64,000 bases of DNA from Halomonas lysinitropha (GCF_902500215.1 NZ_CABVOU010000033.1:248001-312000), one strand, 5' to 3'; numbered from the stretch's first letter, positions 8,621 through 18,381 are shown. Notes: generated by a model from the sequence alone, not told the origin. A program made the numbers and translations.

Positions 8621-9478
8621 ATGAGTGATCCCCACCCCCTGTTGCGACTCCTCCTCTGGCTGCTGCTGGCCTACCCCTTGCTGGTGATGGTGGCCTGCGC
8701 CTTCCAGGGCCAGTTGCTCTATCAGCCGCATGCCGGCGGGGATGCGTATCTTGTCACTCCCCGGGATCGCGGCCTGGAATACGAGTCGGTTACCCTGCGA
8801 ACCGGCGATGACCTGCGCCTGGATGCCTGGTGGGTGCCGGCTCAGGCGACACGGGGCAGCTTGCTGTTCCTGCATGGCAATGCCGGCAACATCTCCCACC
8901 GCCTGGACTCCATCGAACAGTTCCACCGCCTGGGGCTCTCGGTGCTGATCCTCGACTATCGAGGCTATGGGAAAAGCGAGGGCAGTCCCTCCGAGGCTGG
9001 CACGGCACTCGATGCCCGGTCCGGCTGGCGCTGGTTGCGCGAGACGGCTGGCCTCGCGCCCGACGAGATCGTGGTGTTCGGTCGTTCGCTGGGAGCCGCC
9101 GTGGCGGCGAATCTGGCGCGGGAGCTCAAGGGCGAGGCACGCCCCGCGGCGCTGATCCTGGAGTCGCCGTTCCGCTCGGTTCCCGAGCTGGCCCAGCAGC
9201 TCTACCCCATCCTGCCGGCCCGCTGGCTGTCGCGCTTCGACTACGACACCGCCGCCTACGTGGCACAGAGCGAGGCACCGGTCCTGGTCATCCACAGCCG
9301 GGAGGACGACATCATTCCTTTCGCCGAGGGCGAGGCGGTCCATGAGGCGGCACCCGAACCCAAGCGGCTGCTGGTGATTGGCGGCAGTCACAATACCGGT
9401 TTCCTGGAGAGCGAGGCAGCCTACCTGGCGGGTATCGATGACTTCCTGACCGAGGAGGCGGGGCTGCCCCGAGAGTGA
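8621..9478 (+). CDS. alpha/beta hydrolase (BEM46/YfhR-like), membrane-anchored
   Basis: The chosen ATG at 8621 has GAGG six bases upstream; frames open at 8591 (GTG) and 8615 are less good. The 285 residues begin with a hydrophobic anchor (LLLWLLLAYPLLVMVACAF). The hydrolase core follows: oxyanion region LFLHGNAGN, nucleophile elbow FGRSLGAAVA (GxSxG), acid residue in HSREDDIIP, and catalytic His in GGSHNTGF. This is the BEM46/YfhR family, whose substrates are unknown; an esterase or lipase-like activity is likely. Confidence 0.88.
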   Translation: MSDPHPLLRLLLWLLLAYPLLVMVACAFQGQLLYQPHAGGDAYLVTPRDRGLEYESVTLRTGDDLRLDAWWVPAQATRGSLLFLHGNAGNISHRLDSIEQFHRLGLSVLILDYRGYGKSEGSPSEAGTALDARSGWRWLRETAGLAPDEIVVFGRSLGAAVAANLARELKGEARPAALILESPFRSVPELAQQLYPILPARWLSRFDYDTAAYVAQSEAPVLVIHSREDDIIPFAEGEAVHEAAPEPKRLLVIGGSHNTGFLESEAAYLAGIDDFLTEEAGLPRE

Positions 9479-9711
9479 AAGGGTGCACGCCCATCCAGGT
9501 TTGTATACCTTGCTGAGGCCTTCGCTGCGGCTCGGCAGCGGAAAGTTCGATCCTCTCCATCTGTTCCGCGCTGTCGGGCCTCGCCAGGTATCATGGCGCT
9601 ATCCGAACGCTTGACCACGCCCTCTCCATCGAATGGCAGGGTGTGACTGGCAGGCAAGAGGCCCGGCAACGGGCCGAACCGATGAGTCGAGAGTCAAGGA
9701 ACCATGGCGTC

Positions 9712-11679
9712 ATGAATATCCATAATCCCGCCGAGGATATCCGTCCTCTGGCCGAGCAGTTCGATGCGGCCCTGGCGCGGTTCGTGCTGGCCCGTCAGCA
9801 GGAGGCCCGGCCATCCAGGGCCGAGGTGCTGGAAGCGGCCAGGAAGCTGATGGCCACCCCGGGGGGGCTGGACGCCCTCTATACCCGCGTGGTCGCGATC
9901 GAGAATGCCGGCATCTTCCTCAACAGCGACTGGGGACAACCTGCCATCCTTCAGCCCGCCCTCGCCGTCCGGACCCTGCGGCAGGGCGATCCGGGCTATA
10001 CCGTCATCGAGGCCTTGAGCGAGATTCGCCTGCTTGCCGTCGCGACGGGTGATTACTTCCACCCCGGTATCGCCGCCGAGCAGGCGATGAATTTCCTCAC
10101 CCAGGTGATGGCGTTGAATCTGGACTTGCTCTCCGACCAGATGACCGAAGCCGACCGCGAACGGCCCGATGACCTGGGTGCCATCGTCCATGCCCTCTAC
10201 CAGTACCTGCTGGATCGAATGGGCTACGAGAGCATTCTCGAGAGCCTGGTGGGCGAGGTCCAGCGCCTGCTGGCCCAGCGTCCGGTCCAGACGGACAGCA
10301 TCAAGGAGATGATCAGCCAGATCGCCCGCTGCCTGTTCGACCCCGAGATCGACACCGACGGCATGCATAGCGCGGCGCGCCTGGTCACTGCCCTGTTCGG
10401 CCCCACCAAGGGGTGTCGCGAGGATCCCGGGCTGGCGGTCTATGACCGGCGCCTGGGAAGCATGGACGACGCCACCCTGGCCGAGGAGGCGGCGGATTTC
10501 GCCCGGGCGATGCACGAGACCGGCCTGGTGTCGCCCTATCATCCCCTCTTCCTGCGCCATCTGCGCCGCCGGCGCGATGACCTCATCCCCGCCGCCCTGG
10601 GGCTGAGCATGACCGGTATCGATGTGCTGCAGTGCTACAGCCAGCTGGTGCATGCCCTGATCGACGAGGCGGTGTTTCCGGAAACCAGTCAGGCGGTCTA
10701 TGGCCTGGCCATGCTGCTCGAACGCGGGGCTCTCTTCTCATTGCCTGTCGCCTCGGGGCTGTGGCGCCAGATCACGCTGAAGCTCTCCGTCGAGACCTCG
10801 ACCAAGCTGGCCGCCGTGTTCGGCGATGCCCAGCCTCCCCGGGTCTTCCTGCTTGCGGGGGTACTGAGCCTGCTGGGACAGCCGCTGGGCGTGGGGCAGG
10901 GCAACAACCCCACCTGCCAGTCGGTGATCGGGATTTCCATGTGGGCCGACAATGACGCCGATTACCTCCTGCAACTCGTTGCCTGGGCCGCTCGCGACGA
11001 CGAGATCCTGCAGCGATTCGAGGGCGAGAGTGTCTCGTCCCGAGGGCTGGAGGCGGGGCTCGCCAAGGAGCCGCCGCTGGACGTGGATCCCGTGTCACTG
11101 CTGCTGGTGCCGCATCTCGACCGCATCTACATGGAGATGGGGCGCCTGTGCGGCGAGCGCGACGACGACCTGCACCGCTGGATCAATCCCGAATTCTATG
11201 GCTGGTGGGTGGGTCACGAATTTCGTGTGGTGGTCGATACGCAGACGGGCAAGATCGAGGATCACGCGGGCTTTCTTCGCGATTTCTACGCCTGCTATCA
11301 CCCCTACTACAACGGCAACCTGCCGGTGATCCACCCGCAGCCCGCGGGGATCGCCGTTACGGACAGTGCCGCACGCCTGGTGGGGAGGCATGCGATCACC
11401 ATCCTGCGGGTGGCGCTGGATTCGGACGGCGAGATGCGCGTCTATTTCTTCAATCCCAACAACGACAGCGGCCAGGACTGGGGGCAGGGGATTCACTGCG
11501 CGACCCAGGGCAATGGCGAACGCCATGGAGAGGCCTCCCTGCCTTTCGCCGAATTCGCCTCGCGAGCCTATGTCTTCCACTACGATCCGCTGGAGCTCGG
11601 CGACACCCAGGTGATTCCGGACGGGGAGGTGGCGCGGGTCATCGAGCTCGCGCGCACCAGCTGGGCCACAGATCTATGA
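9712..11679 (+). CDS. large uncharacterised protein with possible papain-like C-terminal region
   Basis: Encodes 655 residues from the ATG at 9712 (AAGGA eleven bases before); in-frame starts at 9682 and 9643 exist. There is no signal peptide or membrane segment, so it is probably cytoplasmic or exported by another route. The first ~370 residues are helical and of no family I know. The C-terminal third has a possible Cys-His-Asn triad: Cys402 in GNNPTCQSVIGIS, His560 in LVGRHAITILRV and Asn581 in VYFFNPNNDSGQDWG. The order and spacing are like papain-fold peptidases or transglutaminases. This assignment is my inference from pattern only. A perfect hairpin follows the stop. Apparently a single-gene unit. 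Confidence 0.75.
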   Translation: MNIHNPAEDIRPLAEQFDAALARFVLARQQEARPSRAEVLEAARKLMATPGGLDALYTRVVAIENAGIFLNSDWGQPAILQPALAVRTLRQGDPGYTVIEALSEIRLLAVATGDYFHPGIAAEQAMNFLTQVMALNLDLLSDQMTEADRERPDDLGAIVHALYQYLLDRMGYESILESLVGEVQRLLAQRPVQTDSIKEMISQIARCLFDPEIDTDGMHSAARLVTALFGPTKGCREDPGLAVYDRRLGSMDDATLAEEAADFARAMHETGLVSPYHPLFLRHLRRRRDDLIPAALGLSMTGIDVLQCYSQLVHALIDEAVFPETSQAVYGLAMLLERGALFSLPVASGLWRQITLKLSVETSTKLAAVFGDAQPPRVFLLAGVLSLLGQPLGVGQGNNPTCQSVIGISMWADNDADYLLQLVAWAARDDEILQRFEGESVSSRGLEAGLAKEPPLDVDPVSLLLVPHLDRIYMEMGRLCGERDDDLHRWINPEFYGWWVGHEFRVVVDTQTGKIEDHAGFLRDFYACYHPYYNGNLPVIHPQPAGIAVTDSAARLVGRHAITILRVALDSDGEMRVYFFNPNNDSGQDWGQGIHCATQGNGERHGEASLPFAEFASRAYVFHYDPLELGDTQVIPDGEVARVIELARTSWATDL

Positions 11680-11695
11680 AGCGGTAGAAACGAAA

Positions 11696-11728
11696 ACACC
11701 CCATTCGGCCTGGGGCCGAATGGGGTGT
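11696..11728. terminator. perfect 15-bp bidirectional hairpin terminator
   Basis: ACACCCCATTCGGCC (11696-11710) and GGCCGAATGGGGTGT (11714-11728) form a perfect 15-bp stem with a three-base loop. It sits between two convergent genes. An A-tract at 11693-11696 gives a short U-run only for minus-strand transcripts. Confidence 0.8.
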
Positions 11729-11759
11729 GGTGACTGCACTTGCAGGTACGGTCACGGCC

Positions 11760-12071
11760 TCAACGCTGAGGCGCTTCCTCGAACAGCTCTGCCTTGGCAT
11801 CACGCATGACGTCTTCGCAGGCGGCCTGATGGGCGAGCTGGGTGAGCAGGCTCTGGGTCAGGGCAAAGCCCTTCTCCAGGCAGGAATCGACGTCCTCACG
11901 GCTCACTTCGGGGGTGACGTTGCAGTCAATCTTGATCGTTCTTCCTCCACCGTCCAGCTTGTCGGCGAATTCCCGTAAGTACCAGGCGATTCGCGCCTTC
12001 CAGCTGGCCGATTCTTCCACGCCTTCGTTTACGCTAAACGTGCACTGCCATTCCGGTTTATAGACCTTCAT
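11760..12071 (-). CDS. small conserved-looking cytoplasmic protein, unknown function
   Basis: Encodes 103 residues. The ATG at 12071 has a GGAGG (complement of 12077-12081) five bases upstream, so the longer open frame reaching 12266 is not used. The protein is soluble and acidic, with four Cys (WQCTFS, KIDCNV, VDSCLEK, AACEDV). No family is recognised. The region SREDVDSCLEKGFALTQSL looks like an amphipathic helix. It ends at a shared hairpin terminator. The 38-residue ORF at 12200-12316 lies just upstream on the same strand and may be co-transcribed. Confidence 0.7.
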   Translation of the reverse strand: MKVYKPEWQCTFSVNEGVEESASWKARIAWYLREFADKLDGGGRTIKIDCNVTPEVSREDVDSCLEKGFALTQSLLTQLAHQAACEDVMRDAKAELFEEAPQR

Positions 12072-12199
12072 GAGAACCTCCGTGCTGGCTTGAAAGAATG
12101 ATCGATCGTCTTTTCTGCTCCGTATCTGAAGATGTTGCACAATCATCATACAGGCTTTAGACCATCGGGCCAGTGCATCCGGCACGTCAGTGAGATTCT

Positions 12200-12316
12200 T
12201 CAGCCCAGGTAGGCGGCGAAGGCGTCGAAGGCGGCTCGCTGCAACTGAGCCTGGTGTGCCCAGCACTGCAGCACGTAGGAATCGAACGCTTGGACTTGCA
12301 CTTGTGGGGTAGTCAT
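12200..12316 (-). CDS. 38-residue small protein
   Basis: A short frame with a very good ribosome site: GGAGG (complement of 12326-12330) lies nine bases before the ATG at 12316. It ends with TGA at 12202-12200. The peptide starts MTTPQVQVQAFDSYVLQC and ends RAAFDAFAAYLG, an amphipathic Gln/Ala/aromatic-rich helix. This composition recalls PHA-granule phasins, though it is far too short for a full one. A plausible promoter lies at 12350-12379. The coding status is inferred from the start signals alone. Confidence 0.5.
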   Translation of the reverse strand: MTTPQVQVQAFDSYVLQCWAHQAQLQRAAFDAFAAYLG

Positions 12317-12349
12317 TGCGATTGCCCTCCTCAGGGGGATTGCCCTACC

Positions 12350-12379
12350 ACCATAGATGCTTTTGTTGCAGCGCAGCAA
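12350..12379 (-). promoter_or_regulatory. candidate promoter with TTGC-N6-GCAA inverted repeat
   Basis: On the minus strand TTGCTG (complement of 12374-12379) and TATGGT (complement of 12350-12355) are 18 bases apart, like -35 and -10 boxes. The -35 lies in TTGCAGCGCAGCAA (12366-12379), a TTGC/GCAA inverted repeat that could be an operator. Confidence 0.3.
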
Positions 12380-12443
12380 GAAATTTTTGCGAGACGTGCG
12401 CTGAGCCTTTCTCGATCGCTATCCACCAAATAAAATCAGTGGG

Positions 12444-13313
12444 TTAGCTCATCCTGACCTCGCTCAACACCTTGGTCAGCCTTTCCAGCAGCTCGCCGCT
12501 GTGCCGCCAGAAGTGCCAGTAGAGAGGAACGGCGAGCGATTGCGTCGGCGTGATGCTGACCAACCGGCCCTCTGCCACCTGGGTCGCCACCTGCATCCGC
12601 GGCATCATGCCGTAACCCACGCCAGCGGTGGTCAGGCACACGAAGCCTTCCGACGAGGGGCAGAGATGGTAGGGAAAGCTGCCGTGGTAGCCGCAGCTGG
12701 CGAGAAAGCGGTGCTGCAGCTGGTCATGAGGGCCGTAGACGATGGCCGGGGCCCGGCGGAAGGCCTCGGGTGTCGGCCCGTCCGGAAAATGGCGAGCGAT
12801 GTAGGCCGGGGTGGCGAAGGGGTGGTAGACCATGATGCCCAGCGGCACGCAGCGGGCGCCGGCAATAGGCTGGTCGCTGGCGCAAAGGCAGGCGGCCACC
12901 TCGCCGTCGCGCAGCCGCTTCAGGCCCACATCCTGGTCCTCGATCACCATATCCAGCAGCAGGCCCTCTGCCTGGCAGAAGTCGCCGACCGCCCCGGCCC
13001 ACCAGGTCGCCAGGCTATCGGCGTTGATGGCGATGCGCAGCCGGGGCGAGGCCTCCTCCAGGGTGGGCAGGGCCGTGCGCAGGTCGCGCTCGAGCAGCTG
13101 GACCTGCTGGACATGGTTGAGCAGCCGCTGGCCGGCCGGAGTGGGCGCAAGCCGAGGGTGGCGGATCAGCACCGGCTGCCCCAGGCGGACCTCTAGCGCC
13201 TTGATGCGCTGGGAGACCGCCGACTGCGAGAGGCCCAGCTGCTCGCCGGCGCGCTCGAAGCCGCTGCACTCGATCACCGTGGCCAGGGCCTGGAGGAGCT
13301 TGTAGTCCAGCAT
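12444..13313 (-). CDS. argP: LysR-family regulator ArgP (IciA/LysG type)
   Basis: Encodes 289 residues. The N-terminal helix-turn-helix (LGLSQSAVSQRIKALEVRLG) and the whole domain layout match the ArgP/LysG branch of LysR regulators (MLDYKLLQALATVIECSGFE start). ArgP senses lysine and arginine and activates the adjacent amino-acid exporter. Here the exporter gene at 13455 is divergent, with about 140 bases between the starts, the classical arrangement. The effector domain spans roughly residues 90-289. Confidence 0.92.
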   Translation of the reverse strand: MLDYKLLQALATVIECSGFERAGEQLGLSQSAVSQRIKALEVRLGQPVLIRHPRLAPTPAGQRLLNHVQQVQLLERDLRTALPTLEEASPRLRIAINADSLATWWAGAVGDFCQAEGLLLDMVIEDQDVGLKRLRDGEVAACLCASDQPIAGARCVPLGIMVYHPFATPAYIARHFPDGPTPEAFRRAPAIVYGPHDQLQHRFLASCGYHGSFPYHLCPSSEGFVCLTTAGVGYGMMPRMQVATQVAEGRLVSITPTQSLAVPLYWHFWRHSGELLERLTKVLSEVRMS

Positions 13314-13454
13314 GGAACCTCCTTGCCGTGCGGGTGGTTGGTGGGCGATTTATTATAAGCAAAACTGATGTGGTATTAGCAGGATGATTTTTTCACATGC
13401 TCGGGCGTCGCTATGCTGGCCGCTCTCGACGGGTGCCATGACAGGAGACGCGCG

Positions 13455-14069
13455 ATGCTGGAGAGCTATCTGACCGGGCTGCTGGTGTGCGGCGGGATCA
13501 TCGTCGCCATCGGCGCGCAGAATGCCTATGTGCTGGGGGTGGCCGTGCGGCGGGAGCACCACTGGTGGTCGGCCGGGCTGTGCATGAGTACCGATGTGCT
13601 GCTGCTGGCCGCCGGGATGTTCGGCGTCAGTGCGGTGCTGTTGAGCATGCCGAGCGCCATGGAAGTGTTGCGCTGGCTGGGAGTCGTGTTCCTCGCCTGG
13701 CTGGCGGCCCAGGCCCTGTATCGTGCCGCCTTCGGCCGGCAGGCGCTGGCGAGTGGCGCCGCGAGCGTGGGTAGCCGCAGGAAGGTAGTGCTCGCCACCC
13801 TCGCGGTCACGCTGCTCAACCCTCAGGTGTACCTTGATACCCTGCTGCTGATCCCGGCCATCGGTGCCCAGCAGCAGAGCGCGGCCACCTTCGTGGCGGG
13901 CGCCGTCACTGCCTCGATCCTCTGGTTCAGCCTGCTGGCCTGGGGCGGCTCGTCGCTCTCGCCCTGGCTCTCACGGCCCTTGGCCTGGCGGGCGATCGAC
14001 GGCACCATCGGCGTGATGATGGCGGCCATTGCTCTGCACCTGGCCGGCGGGGCCGGCCTCGCCGCTTGA
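13455..14069 (+). CDS. argO: arginine/lysine exporter, LysE/ArgO family
   Basis: Encodes 204 residues. AGGAG at 13443-13447 is seven bases before the ATG at 13455, which rules out the longer frame from 13413. The N-terminus shows the LysE family hallmark IIVAIGAQNAYVLGVAVRREH, and the centre LLNPQVYLDTLLLIPAIGAQ contains the conserved NP. About six transmembrane helices. It exports basic amino acids across the inner membrane and is probably switched on by the divergent ArgP. Confidence 0.92.
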   Translation: MLESYLTGLLVCGGIIVAIGAQNAYVLGVAVRREHHWWSAGLCMSTDVLLLAAGMFGVSAVLLSMPSAMEVLRWLGVVFLAWLAAQALYRAAFGRQALASGAASVGSRRKVVLATLAVTLLNPQVYLDTLLLIPAIGAQQQSAATFVAGAVTASILWFSLLAWGGSSLSPWLSRPLAWRAIDGTIGVMMAAIALHLAGGAGLAA

Positions 14070-14298
14070 GCGTTCGTCTGGCTTTTGCAATCCCTCAGGG
14101 TATTCGATTAACTGTTCCTCAAGGCCATCGGGCCAATGCCGAGGATATTGGATGAGGACAAGCATTCAGGGAGCGATGCATGGGCATGGGATCATCAGCC
14201 GCTAAGTACGCAAGTGTGAGATCTCGTCTCTCCACGGCACCTCCTCGTTTCGCTGATCTCTTGCCGGGAACGCAGCACGACATCTGGGAGATCTGGTT

Positions 14299-15531
14299 GT
14301 GACAAGGTGGGAAATCGTTTTCTTGTCTGCGCTGCTGGTGCCGGCGGCCGTGGTAGAGGCACAAGTCGAGGATTCCCCGACGCTGTCCATTCAGGGCTTC
14401 GGCACGTTTGGCGTGGTGCACTCCGACGAGGATCAGGCGGATTTTGTCTCGAATCTGTTCGCCCCTAAGGGCGCCGGCCACAGCGATGATTGGAGCGCTC
14501 ATGTCGATAGCCGGCTTGGCTTGCAGCTCACCGCCAACCTCAGTCCCCGTCTTACCAGTGTCGTGCAGGCCGTCTCTGAACAGCGTTACGACGGTAGCTA
14601 TGAGCCGAGTATCGAATGGGCCAACGTCATGTTCGAGGTCACGCCGGCGTTAAGCGTGCGTCTCGGTCGTATGATGCAGCCCTCCTTCATGACCAGCGAG
14701 TACCGCAAGGTCGGTTATGCCATTCCCTGGATCCGGCCCCCGGAGGAAGTGTATCGAATGGTACCGGTCACCAATTTTGACGGTATCGATGTCAACTACC
14801 GTTCACGCTTCGGGGACTACACCCATACCTTGCGGGGCTCCTATGGTCGTAAGGACGCCAAGGTAGCCGGTGGCGGGGAGGTTAAATCCCGGGATACCAT
14901 GTTGCTGACCAATACCCTCGAGCGAGGTGCTGCCACCCTGTTCGCGAGCTATGGTCGCTACCGCCTGACGATCGAGGATCTCAATCCGCTGTTCGATGCC
15001 TTCCAGCAGTTCGGGCCGGAAGGCGAAGCCATCGCCGACCGCTACGATGTCGATGACAAGCGCTTCGAGATCATCAATGTGGGGGTGCGCTATGACCCGG
15101 GCGAATGGTTCGTGATGGGTGAATGGGCGCGGTCGGACAGCCGTACCTTCATCGGCGACAGTCGCGGCTGGTATGTCACAGGCGGCTATCGGCTCGGAGA
15201 CGTCACCCCCTATGTAACCCTGGCGCGTGTTCGGGTCGACGGTGAGACCTCGCATCCGGGAATCTCGATGGTGGGATTGCCGCCGCCACTCGCTGCCCAG
15301 GCCGATGGCCTCAATGCCGCCCTAAACGGACTGCTGGGCAACGTGGCGCAGCAGAAGAGCTTGTCACTGGGCGCACGCTGGGATTTCGCCCGGAATCTGG
15401 CCCTCAAGGCTCAATATGACCATATCGACCTGGACAGCGGTTCGCCGGGAACCCTGGTCAACACCCAGCCGGGTTTCGACCCCGGAGGTACTGTCAACCT
15501 GTTCAGCCTCGCGCTCGACTTCGTGTACTGA
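14299..15531 (+). CDS. outer-membrane porin-like beta-barrel protein
   Basis: Encodes 410 residues. The start is a GTG at 14299 with GGGAG eight bases before it. A signal peptide (IVFLSALLVPAAVVEA) precedes alternating polar/hydrophobic strands. It ends with an aromatic residue (LFSLALDFVY), the outer-membrane barrel C-terminal signal. It resembles Gram-negative porins found beside diguanylate cyclase or sensor genes. Ten bases after its stop comes a PstS-like binding protein and then a membrane GGDEF-EAL protein, so the three are very probably one operon. What it lets through is unknown; phosphate or another oxyanion is a guess from the neighbour. Confidence 0.85.
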   Translation: MTRWEIVFLSALLVPAAVVEAQVEDSPTLSIQGFGTFGVVHSDEDQADFVSNLFAPKGAGHSDDWSAHVDSRLGLQLTANLSPRLTSVVQAVSEQRYDGSYEPSIEWANVMFEVTPALSVRLGRMMQPSFMTSEYRKVGYAIPWIRPPEEVYRMVPVTNFDGIDVNYRSRFGDYTHTLRGSYGRKDAKVAGGGEVKSRDTMLLTNTLERGAATLFASYGRYRLTIEDLNPLFDAFQQFGPEGEAIADRYDVDDKRFEIINVGVRYDPGEWFVMGEWARSDSRTFIGDSRGWYVTGGYRLGDVTPYVTLARVRVDGETSHPGISMVGLPPPLAAQADGLNAALNGLLGNVAQQKSLSLGARWDFARNLALKAQYDHIDLDSGSPGTLVNTQPGFDPGGTVNLFSLALDFVY

Positions 15532-15541
15532 GGAGATCGAT

Positions 15542-15976
15542 TTGCCAACGCGATTCACCGCGACGGGATGGGGCGCGCTGCTTTTCTGCTTGATGATCGG
15601 CTCTGCCTGGGCCGAGGTAGTCGTCGTCGTCTCGGTACAGAATCCGGTGGAAACCCTCTCCCGCGCGGAGCTCAGTGACATCTACCTGGGGCGGTTGAAT
15701 CGCTTGCCTAACGGCGCCTCGGTCGTCCCGATCGACCAGCGGGAAGGGACGTCCACGCGCGGAGAGTTCTACAAGAAATATCTGGGCATCACGCCGGCAC
15801 AGGTCAAGGCACACTGGTCGAGACTCATCTTCACCGGCCGCGGCCAGCCGCCGCGTTCCGTGCCCGGTGATGATGCCGTGGCGGATGTCGTGGCCGAAGC
15901 GCCAAACGCCATCGGCTATCTCGATCCAGGTCCCGGCCTCGTGGATGATCGTTTGCGCGTGGTGACCGTTGAGTAG
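15542..15976 (+). CDS. small periplasmic PstS-like phosphate-binding-type protein
   Basis: Encodes 144 residues. The start is a TTG at 15542, six bases after AGGAG (15531-15535), which itself overlaps the porin stop. A signal peptide ([14 protein letters not shown]) is followed by a single-lobe substrate-binding domain with [40 protein letters not shown] and NAIGYLD. These match PstS-like periplasmic proteins, but at half the usual size. There is no permease or ATPase beside it. It probably acts as a sensor accessory: its 3' end overlaps the start of the GGDEF-EAL sensor by eight bases. Confidence 0.82.
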   Translation: MPTRFTATGWGALLFCLMIGSAWAEVVVVVSVQNPVETLSRAELSDIYLGRLNRLPNGASVVPIDQREGTSTRGEFYKKYLGITPAQVKAHWSRLIFTGRGQPPRSVPGDDAVADVVAEAPNAIGYLDPGPGLVDDRLRVVTVE

Positions 15977-18335
15977 TTCCGGACATCAGGCCGACTACCA
16001 CTCGTTGGGCGATGGCGGGACGGTCATTGGACACTGGCTGCACCGGCTGGTGGCACCTCCCGTCCTGTTCACCGGTATCGCCTTGCTTTTCCTGGCGGTG
16101 ATCTGGGGGACCACCCTCAATCTTGTTGCACGGGAGCATGCCTCGGCCGAACGCACCGCCGCGGCACTGGCGGCGGATGTCGCCAACACCTACGAAGCCC
16201 AGGTCGTGCGCGCACTGCGTGAGATCGATACGACCCTCAAGATGATTCGCTATAACCTGGGCGATGCCCCGGCACAGGAGGTCCTGGACGAGTTACGCCA
16301 TCAGGAGCTTCTCCCCCCCGAACTGCTCTTCACGGCGAGCGTTACCGACGCGCGCGGCGACGTCATCGCCAGCACTCATCCTGCCAGTGAAGCGAACCAG
16401 AACTACTTCCCGCTGGCGCGAAAGGAGGACGACATGGTGGTCGGCCAGACGCAACGCAGCGAGGGTGGGGCCGAGAGGCAGCTATCCTTCGGACGACGCA
16501 TCGAGTCGGCGGCGGGGCAGGTTGAAGGCATCGTGGTGGTCTCAGTCGACGCAGGCTATTTCGTCAGCGGCTACGATTCCGGCGTACTGGGCGATCAAGG
16601 TGTGCTCGGGCTCGTGGGGACCGACGGGGTGTTCCGGATTCGTCGCACCGGCGATGAAGTGTCCACGGGTGGCATCATCGACTACGACTCCCTGGTCGCG
16701 AGCAATGACATCGACAACGCACCGGCCACCGTAAGACATAACACTTGGGACGGTATCCGCCGCTATACCATCGCCAGGAAGCTGTACGACTTCCCGTTGG
16801 CCATTGTCGTCGGCCTTTCCGAAGCGGAGCGACTCGCCCCCGTGGCCAGGAAAGAGCGCACCTACTTCTGGCGTGCAGGCACCGCCAGTGCCTTGTTGAT
16901 TGCCGTCATGGCCCTGCTCGGCCGGTTGAGCTGGCAACTCCACAAGGCGCGTGCGCGCGTCCTGGAGGAACGCGTCGCCCATGCCCGGGAGGTCGAATAT
17001 CTTGCCTATCATGACAATCTGACGGGCCTGCCGAACCGTGCACTCTTCAGTCGACTCCTTTCCCAGGGCATGCAGTACGCGCGGCGTTACGAAAAGCGGA
17101 TGGCGCTGCTCTTTCTCGACTTAGATCGCTTCAAGGTCATCAACGATTCGCTCGGTCACGATGCCGGCGACGAGTTGCTGCAGGAGATGGGCCGGCGACT
17201 GTGCGAAGCCACTCGGGAAAGTGACGTGGTGGCGCGCCTGGGGGGCGACGAGTTCGTGATCATTCTGCCGGAGATCATCGAGGGCACTCAGGTCGCGCCG
17301 GTTGCCGAGAAGGTCCTGGCCGCCGTCGGCAGGCCCTTCATGCTCGCCGGACAGGAGTTTCGTGTCACGGTGAGTATCGGCATCGCCCTGTTTCCGGAGG
17401 ATGGCGAGGACGAGCAGACACTGACGAAGAACGCCGACATCGCGATGTATCACGCAAAAGAGGAGGGAAAGAACAACTTCCAGTTCTATTCCGAGAAACT
17501 GAACACCGACTCGCTGGAGCGCCTCACCCTGGAGTCGAGCATGCGCAGGGCGCTGGTGAATCAGGAATTTCGCCTTTTCTATCAGTCGAAACAGGACATG
17601 ATCACAGGCCGGATCACCGGTATGGAGGCATTGCTGCGTTGGCAGCACCCCGACCTGGGGCTGATCCCGCCCATGCAGTTCATTCCCCTGGCCGAGGAAA
17701 ACAGCCTCATTGTTCCCATCGGGCGCTGGGTGCTCCACACCGCTTGTCGTCAGAATGTCGCCTGGCAGAAGGAAGGTTTTCCTGCCTTGAGCATGGCGGT
17801 GAATCTTTCCATGCGTCAGTTTCTCGATGAGCACCTGATAAAGGACATCAAGGACGCCTTGCAGGAAACCGGCATGGCCCCCGAGCTGCTAGAGCTGGAA
17901 ATCACCGAAAGCATGATCATGCACGACATGCAGCGGACGATCGGGATTCTCCATGAGCTGAAGAAGATGGGGGTACGGATAGCGATCGATGATTTCGGTA
18001 CCGGCTATTCATCGCTATCCAAGCTGAAGGAGTTTCCCCTCGACACCATCAAGATCGACAGTTCGTTCATTGGCGATATCGCCCGCTGTGCCGAAGACAG
18101 GAGCTTGACAGAGGCCATCATCGAACTGGGCAAGAGCCTGAGCCTCATCGTCGTCGCCGAAGGCGTGGAGTCGGAGGAACAGGTCGACTATCTCCGTGCC
18201 CATTCGTGTGACCAGTTCCAGGGCTTCTATATCAACAAGCCGATGCCGGCCGCGGAGTTTGCGGCCGCAGTACGCAAACAGCGGCGAGGCGAGGCGAATT
18301 CCGGCTCATCGCCTGGCCAGCCTGACAGCCATTAA
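15969..18335 (+). CDS. membrane-bound diguanylate cyclase/phosphodiesterase with Cache-like sensor
   Basis: Encodes 788 residues, starting at a TTG at 15969 inside the end of the upstream gene (translational coupling likely). A first membrane helix (~residues 28-50) is followed by a periplasmic Cache-like sensor of about 230 residues, a second helix (~300-318), a GGDEF domain and an EAL domain. The cyclase motif RLGGDEFVI is intact, as is the inhibitory site RESD five residues before it. The phosphodiesterase keeps EALLRWQHP and DDFGTGYSS. It could both make and break cyclic di-GMP. Its gene neighbours suggest that the PstS-like protein presents a ligand to the sensor domain. Confidence 0.92.
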   Translation: MSSSGHQADYHSLGDGGTVIGHWLHRLVAPPVLFTGIALLFLAVIWGTTLNLVAREHASAERTAAALAADVANTYEAQVVRALREIDTTLKMIRYNLGDAPAQEVLDELRHQELLPPELLFTASVTDARGDVIASTHPASEANQNYFPLARKEDDMVVGQTQRSEGGAERQLSFGRRIESAAGQVEGIVVVSVDAGYFVSGYDSGVLGDQGVLGLVGTDGVFRIRRTGDEVSTGGIIDYDSLVASNDIDNAPATVRHNTWDGIRRYTIARKLYDFPLAIVVGLSEAERLAPVARKERTYFWRAGTASALLIAVMALLGRLSWQLHKARARVLEERVAHAREVEYLAYHDNLTGLPNRALFSRLLSQGMQYARRYEKRMALLFLDLDRFKVINDSLGHDAGDELLQEMGRRLCEATRESDVVARLGGDEFVIILPEIIEGTQVAPVAEKVLAAVGRPFMLAGQEFRVTVSIGIALFPEDGEDEQTLTKNADIAMYHAKEEGKNNFQFYSEKLNTDSLERLTLESSMRRALVNQEFRLFYQSKQDMITGRITGMEALLRWQHPDLGLIPPMQFIPLAEENSLIVPIGRWVLHTACRQNVAWQKEGFPALSMAVNLSMRQFLDEHLIKDIKDALQETGMAPELLELEITESMIMHDMQRTIGILHELKKMGVRIAIDDFGTGYSSLSKLKEFPLDTIKIDSSFIGDIARCAEDRSLTEAIIELGKSLSLIVVAEGVESEEQVDYLRAHSCDQFQGFYINKPMPAAEFAAAVRKQRRGEANSGSSPGQPDSH

Positions 18336-18381
18336 GGACAGCCAGATAACCGATGGCCCAGCAGCGCAAGGGTGATTCCAC

